A program made the translations under genes and the position numbers. DNA of 64,000 nt from Unio delphinus (Eukaryota > Mollusca > Bivalvia > Unionida > Unionidae): positions 16,509,501 to 16,573,500 of the forward strand of contig JAQISU010000003.1 in NCBI GenBank assembly GCA_029339505.1, given 5' to 3'. The notes beneath the pieces were generated by a model that was given only the letters and a program-made list of their open reading frames with translations, searched no databases and was not told the origin of the DNA. Below, piece after piece: positions 58,243-64,000 of this stretch (position 1 is the stretch's first letter; every line of letters starts with the position of its first letter).

Positions 58243-59352
58243 AAGGCTCGAAATGCATTATCAAATCTCCATATGGGTATATGGGAGGGATTATTGACAG
58301 GAGTTAAGACGTTAACAGTTGTTTAAATCATGAAATAGTCGTTACCAATGGTGCTTTCTTGGTTAGTTCACTCTGTTACTTCCGCTGTTTTTAGAGTGCA
58401 TACGATTAAGTCCTAGGCTGACGTTGATCAATGTTCAAGGATCATTTGAGCATGAGTCCCGTTATTCAGTATTACCAGGTTAGTTGATACTATTCATTAT
58501 TCAATTGATCATCACCTTCTGTCCTGATGTAGTTCTCCCCACCGTTGGTCATTGTCGTTGATATCTTCGCATGTGATGGCGTATTTGCTTACGTTTCTGG
58601 TCATGTGTATGTCAGTCTCCAAGTTAGTCGGGCTGTTTCTTGGTCGGTCATATTGTTTATCATTGTATCTCTGTTACCAGTCTGAATTATAAAAGTTTCT
58701 TAATGATATGATGGTGTCCTAGTAATCATGGATACCACACTGGGTGTGGAGTAGCTGAAAAAGGTTGCCAGGCCTCTGACTTCGTTTCCATTAAACCTAT
58801 TTGGAATAAATCTTGTATAATAGCCACGGATGTTTTCCAAATGTATTCTTAGTCCTAGTCCAAGTATATTTCATGGAGGCATATGATGTCAGATTTGTGA
58901 GTTTTGTTGTTAAGGTTAATTTTCAATTCGATAGCATTTTATTCAATCTTCTGCAGTTCCACTGCCACATTCTTAATATTTTATTGGCAGTAGTATAAGT
59001 TTTCGAATCTGACTGTTAACCGAGATCAGATTCCTCGGGCCATAATTGAAATATTGTACCCTAAAAGAGATATTGGTCCAAAAGACAGCTAAAAGACTGG
59101 TATGGATGATGACATGAGACGTGGTTGTTGTCCGATAGGTTGATGACCGCATCTAATAACTCCCTGATATATTTGAGTATATTTATGTTGAGTACTTCTC
59201 TGTTAGTGGGTGTTGGTGTACTTTTTCCGATGTCATACCTATGATTGTCTGGTTTGTTCCTGCTGTTGATGCACTGTACCTACTGAGATTCGTTTTAGAT
59301 GTTGTGGTGTTACTATTGTTACTAGCGCGTTGTGATTTAATTCCTTTGTGGA
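58243..59352 (-). mobile_element. Second copy of the antisense LINE endonuclease/ORF1 part
   Basis: Nearly identical to 44428-45538 (for example TCGAAATGCATTATCAAATC to TTCCTTTGTGGACTA), with roughly one difference per 70-100 bp. Non-coding through the same stops. The similarity ends on the right at GTGGACTA and on the left just after the (ATT)n region. Confidence 0.88.
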
Positions 59353-59788
59353 CTACATTGAGCCATAATTGCAATTTATGAAGTCGTTAGTTACGATATT
59401 AATGAAGTCGCTAAACCACCACCAGAATAATTTGACGTTTCAAATACTTGCTTCTTTAATACATACATTTGGGTTTTTACGGTTTAAAAACTCAATAGCA
59501 CAGAGTGTCTGTAATTTTGTGAATGACACAGATCATGTAACTAATGAATGTGTCGGCTTATAAGCTGAAATAATTCACAAAAACCTAGAGTTTGTGAAGA
59601 TTCAATTAGGTAATTGATAAATAAATGAGAGAAAATGAATTTTTGTGGGGGCCCGCTTTTAATGAAACTTGTATTTCACGAAATGTTACGGAAGCCGCAT
59701 GTGACCACAAAAACCTATACGTCATCTTTGTCCAGTGGGCGGGTTATGAGTCACGTGATTCTGATTTAAATACCTCCTATAAACAAAA

Positions 59789-61016
59789 ATGGCGGACACA
59801 CGAGACAGTCAAACACGTAAATGTCGCCCGCGCTTGTTGCTTTCTGAGAAGAAACGTCAAAAAACTGTCAGAGACCGAACGGGACTTATCAAGGATTCGT
59901 CATGGGACCAGTTTTTTCGATGATGAGCATTAATGGAAGAGTTAGGACTGGCATCAGACACTGAAATGGCGAAGTTGTTCTTGAACAGGTAGGCCAATGT
60001 CTGATTTTATATGTTGATATACATTAGTTTCACAAGAATCAAGAGCATGTGATGTCTGTGTATAAGTGTTCTCCATTTTTCAATATCCTGTTCCTACTGT
60101 ATAGTTCAAAGCACAGTTTTATTAATACAATGTTTGCACAAGGACTTGGTTTGCTTTGTAATATTCCAAAAATAGATGATCCATAAAAGACAATATTTCA
60201 CTCCGTGATTGCATTGTGTGTATCGTATGTTGGGATGGAATATTTTTTTTTATATACAGCGTGCTCATAAGGTCATTTTGTACATATGTCAGTTATCTTC
60301 GTGAGACAGGATTTTTAAATTCGGCGAGGGAACTTAGATACCTTTTACAAGCATTATCAGTATTTATATCATCTCTCTCCCTCAAACACACTCACCTTAT
60401 GCTAATGTGACATGCACATTACTTGCATACAAGTTTAGCAGCCTTTTCATGTAAACATTTGAACAAATAATACATGTTTAATGGTGGACTGATCCAGTAA
60501 AATGTTGAGTTCAGGCCTATGATAGGCTGAATGCTAAGATTTTATTGTACAGCTACTTACTAGTAAATTTATTTTAAAGCATTGTATCGACGACAGTTAC
60601 AAAAGGATCTCTAGTCATGATAGAAAAGGATATTATAATGCGACCAGAATATATGGCTGGCAGGTTGTTACTGTATCAGTTATAGTTCTGAGCTGCAATC
60701 AAGTTTTATTTGTGTCAATTTTCTTTAGATCTGTTATTATGTATCCTTGCTAAAATTAAGTATTTCAGTTCTAAGTGTTAACACAAATTGCAAAGAAACA
60801 GATTTCAAATAAAATTATAATACAAATGAATATCTATTACATATTTCTAGTTACGAAGTTACAAAGAATATAACAATGGATTATCCAAAGCATGCAGAAT
60901 CACTGAGCAGTACATCTTCATGCTTCACATCAACACCTGGCCAAGTGCTTTTACGACATACAGAGAGAATGAAGACACCTTCAATAAATGCTATTGAGTC
61001 AGGAAGTAAAAATTAA
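59789..61016 (+). pseudogene. Two-exon uncharacterised gene with two in-frame TGA codons
   Basis: Exon A 59789-59988 (ATG in a Kozak-like AAAATGGCG; donor AACAG/GTAGGC) joins with one base of exon B to make a codon, and exon B (after acceptor TTTCTAG, from 60851) stays open 54 codons to TAA at 61014-61016. Exon A encodes a basic stretch (LLLSEKKRQKTVRDRT) and then ALMEELGLASDTEMAKLFLN. I recognise this from memory as the N-terminal pattern of a large group of uncharacterised fish and invertebrate proteins. Exactly between these blocks are TGA TGA (59921-59926), where relatives usually have Trp-Arg. Splice sites and frame are otherwise intact, so it is a young pseudogene, a variant allele, or a sequencing error. 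Exon B has no known domain. Confidence 0.45.
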
Positions 61017-61884
61017 ACGTTTCTTGCAGAAATTTCTTTTTTGGGGAAGTGGTTGCTATAGTTGTCATGTTACTGAAAACAATAATGTAACAAATGCAAT
61101 GCTGATAGTAGGACATTTTAAAAACTTTTGCAGCAGGTTGAGTCCCCACTTCATACTTTTCTTAATTTGAGCTAGAATGAAACAAAATACCATGGATTTT
61201 ACTTTCTCAGAAGTGGGATAGGATGTTTCAAGTTCAACTGCTACCTGATGCATGGAAAAAGGCTATGTTTACTGTAATTGTTTTGGTTAGGCAAAAAGGT
61301 TCCAGTATACTGTGTTGGCTAACCCTCCACCCTCCACTTCCCTCAATACAGGTAAATGAATACGTTGAGAACCAGTGATTGTATACTTTGAAATTGTGAT
61401 TACATATCACATATGCTTTCTTTATGCAGTTTCCCATTTATAGCTATGCCCACATGCAGTTCTTGCTAACACCCTCTTCGCATCTATCCAATTTACTTAT
61501 ACTGAATGCACATATGACATTTAATTTAAAACAAAATGTTGAGATAATTATAAAATGCCATATCTCAATAACTGATTTTAATTGTATGTATAAAAAGTAA
61601 ATGTCCTCTATGTTCAAATGAGCCACGTGTATCAGGTGTAACAATTGATGGGAGCTGGTATCAGTAATTTATTTTGAAGACAATGAGCAAATATAGTTAA
61701 TATACGTTTTTAATAGCTTCTTAAAATTTAGCATTCTATTGCAATGAACATAATTAAATAACTCATTATGAATAGGTGTTTATTATGCCTAGAAAAATTA
61801 TTGTATTCACCTTTTTGTTAATACTTAGAATATGGTGTAAAGTTGTATTTTTTTAAGGTTAATAACGAAGTCCTTCAAAAAATA
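61017..61884. other. No recognised feature
   Basis: AT-rich sequence, no supportable gene. Confidence 0.45.
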
Positions 61885-62040
61885 TCAAAAGGCTGCAGGT
61901 TTAATACCACGTCACCCCGGGTGAGACTGTATTAGCTGCCATGGTGTCTCCTTGGAAAGAGCACTAAGCTTGGATTTCCTCAGAAGCATGGAGCCAATAA
62001 AGTATTGAAAGTGCTATACAAATACCAAAAGAAAACCCTT
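61885..62040 (+). mobile_element. SINE fragment with L2-like 3' end
   Basis: A B-box-like GGTTTAATACC, a body containing CTCCTTGGAAAGAGCACTAA, and a 3' end AAAGTGCTATACAAATACC like L2/CR1 LINE tails. The A-box half is missing. Resembles V-SINE-type elements; subfamily not assigned. Confidence 0.45.
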
Positions 62041-62337
62041 GACAAGAAACTGAAAGCAAAGAAAGTAAAAATAAAAAACAATACATGGCACTCAACAAAT
62101 ATGTTAGAAACTGAGCAAGTCATTAGCTGAATATTACTTAAGTTGGACATCACAGACTATACATTTTTATTTCAGAGGCCAATAAATTTTCCATCTAAAA
62201 TTTTGGACGGAAAGTCTATCAGTCATATTAAATAATTTGTATGATTTTTTGTGTGTTTGAGAGAAATGTAGATTCGTATTTCACCAGTTAAATTTAACTT
62301 TAAATTTATTTTCCAAATATATTGTATCGTAAATAGC

Positions 62338-62770
62338 AGTGGTTCACAAAGTGGGGGTATGAGGGGTGGGATTACTGAGGGGTTGCTAATGCTGAATAAT
62401 GCTGTCTCAAGTAGTACTTTGGAGATAGAATAAATAAGAACAAAAACAACCCCTCCTTAGAAATTGGTCATGAGGCTCAAATATTGGGTGAAAACTCAAT
62501 ATAGTTTAACATATGGGAATGCTGGTCACACAAGTTAAGAAAATAAAATATCAGCGCTGCTACAACAAACAACAAAGTGGCAGATGGTCCGTCTACCCTT
62601 GCAAAGAAAAGAAAACATATCCCCACATCATGGATCTTATTCAGAAACCCCTCATCTGTCGACAAGCAGTGTATGAGGAGAAGAGAACTTAAAATGATGA
62701 TCCCAGGAGAATTATCAGAAACCTGGCACCTCAAGAACCATCATCATCTCAAGTTTTGTTGAAGAAGATC
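62338..62770 (+). mobile_element. hAT-like element fragment
   Basis: Starts CAGTGGTTCACAAAGTGGGG, close to hAT (Charlie-type) terminal repeats. A 61-codon frame at 62577-62762 with AKKRKHIPTSW could be transposase remnant but is not convincing. The right end is not found. Confidence 0.35.
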
Positions 62771-63105
62771 TTTCGATTTTAGTTATGTATTATATGAATG
62801 GTGTCTGATATATGGATGTGTCTGCTAAGGCAGATTACACTTTATATACAGTGATGTAAATATCAGTTGTTGAAAACAATGTATAATGTATCTGTATGTT
62901 CTGAAAACTTGTGTATTGATATAATATATGACCTTACCCACATTGTTTATTGGCAGAATCGACTGGTGTTTAAAAACATCTGAATGGAAGCATTATTGTT
63001 TGATGGGATATTATGTGCAGTTACAACAAAAGAAAGAATGAAGTCAAATGATTATGTATTCATTTATATATAAATCTGTGCCCGTAAGAAGTGTTTAAAA
63101 AAAGT

Positions 63106-63367
63106 TCAGGCAAGCCTGGAGTGGATGAAACCAGTGTATTGTCCAAAAGCATCTGTATATTTATCACGTATCCTCCAGACACAGCAAGAGGGAATGACAC
63201 ACCTGTCCAGATCCCAGTCTTCCATGCTGCCATAGTATGAACTGCCTATGGGCAGCATGCCTGTTCGCGCTCATAAAGTCAACTTCATCGTCAAGTACAA
63301 GAACATCCCGACGGTATATCCTGGCCAAGGCAAGTACAGCCTCATCAAGGATTAGAACTTGAAAATC
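63106..63367 (-). pseudogene. P2RX7_C-like exon with a frameshift
   Basis: On the minus strand an acceptor TTTTTCAG ends at 63368 and the exon reads LILDEAVLALARIYRRDVLV, then [20 protein letters not shown]. After a 1-nt insertion or 2-nt loss (about 63205-63212) it continues in the next frame as [26 protein letters not shown], to TGA at 63106-63108. These motifs (YRQF.LW.HG, VIPSC.VW.IR) are those of the P2X7-receptor C-terminal family, a Cys-rich module that in many invertebrate genes occurs without the channel. Upstream exons are not visible. With the frameshift it is probably a pseudogene, unless the base is a sequence error. Confidence 0.6.
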
Positions 63368-63520
63368 CTGAAAAATTATATTTAAAAAAAAACATGATAG
63401 GCTAAAAAGCTGCAACGTTTTTAGTTTGACATGAGCGCCGAGTGTTCCATCGCAACCTGAACTGATATTAAGTGCTTGGGGAGCATTTCTAGAAGTCAGA
63501 CACACCTGCATTGGGATCAA

Positions 63521-64000
63521 ATAGGAATAGCTGATTGCAGATGAAGATAGAATCTTATCTTTCTATCATCAGCTTAGGTTTGTTTAGCATAGTGAGGTAC
63601 CCACATTGAAACCAGGTAATGAATATAATCTACTTGACGAGTATCAATTGTAAAAAAAACAAGTCCTTCTCATTTGCTTATGTGTGCATCTCTTTTTGTT
63701 TTTGGATGGCTTACAATTTTAAAGTTCATTCACAGTGATTGCAAAGAAATAATCCAAGCATGTCTCATTTTGTAAGAAGTCTCGCTAAAATTCATGAAAC
63801 ATTATACGTTAAATAAACTCTTAAGCATATCAAGAATAATGCATTAAGCAACAATGCGCATTATAAACAAAAGTTATATATTCGTTACCGGCAAAAGTGA
63901 TATACAGTACTGTCTCTCACAACACATATTTTCCAGGTCAGTGGGCATCCCCCTACATTTTCCATATACACACCAATCTGTCAATCCTGTGTAGGGGTTT
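63521..64000. other. No recognised feature
   Basis: AT-rich end of the window; no gene or repeat identified. Confidence 0.4.

Noticed and set aside
59921..59926. Selenocysteine codons
   Set aside because: Two consecutive UGA codons in a basic N-terminal domain with no redox context, and no SECIS element that I can recognise downstream.

Overview
This is a stretch of animal (metazoan) nuclear DNA, AT-rich and gene-poor. It has spliced genes, tRNA-derived SINEs, several LINE clades, Ty3/gypsy elements, microsatellites and many short tandem arrays. Duplicated RING/B-box/coiled-coil/beta-propeller (TRIM-type) genes, SINE heads like those of molluscs and a Gmr1-type gypsy element suggest a lophotrochozoan, most likely a mollusc. 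That placement is inference; nothing here is diagnostic.

Layout. 1-4.5 kb: 3' part of a decayed Gmr1-like gypsy retrotransposon (pol plus a likely 3' LTR). 4.7-5.6 kb: 44-bp tandem array. 5.6-13.2 kb: mostly non-coding, with a SINE, hAT-like debris, a 55-bp repeat, one unrecognised ORF, and a 72-bp array split by a 1-kb insertion that starts with a near-perfect palindrome. 13,272-21,543 (minus): a complete, apparently intact Gmr1-like element with nearly identical 1.67-kb LTRs, a 5-bp target duplication, a tRNA-Pro-like primer site and one 1451-codon gag-pol frame in the order gag-PR-IN-RT-RNase H.

22.9-29.6 kb and 50.1-54.6 kb: two direct-repeat TRIM-type genes. Each has a 966-bp RING/B-box/coiled-coil exon spliced in phase 0 to a 1026-bp propeller exon, giving 663 aa in both. 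The B-box2/coiled-coil stretch is nearly identical between them while the flanking parts have diverged, which looks like gene conversion. The intron of the first holds a dead L1/Tx1-like LINE. The intron of the second holds a terminal-inverted-repeat element, a SINE fragment and an inverted repeat around a TA/GT microsatellite.

29.8-49.8 kb: mobile DNA. It contains an 88-bp array, a foldback element, a 67-bp array, a truncated Penelope-like element with a hammerhead-like motif, and a 5'-truncated LINE carrying a nested gypsy solo LTR that was itself rearranged. It also contains an ~0.82-kb segment present in two inverted copies, LINE fragments, a second 67-bp array, a degenerate antisense LINE, a SINE carrying a hAT MITE with clean target duplications, and long microsatellites.

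55-58 kb: arrays of 74, 42 and 40 bp. 58.2-59.4 kb: a second copy of part of the antisense LINE. 59.8-61.0 kb (plus): two exons of an uncharacterised gene with two consecutive in-frame TGA codons. 63.1-63.4 kb (minus): an exon resembling the P2X7-receptor C-terminal (P2RX7_C) family, with one frameshift. The only host genes that look functional are the two TRIM-type genes; the only mobile element that looks capable of moving is the gypsy element at 13.3-21.5 kb.
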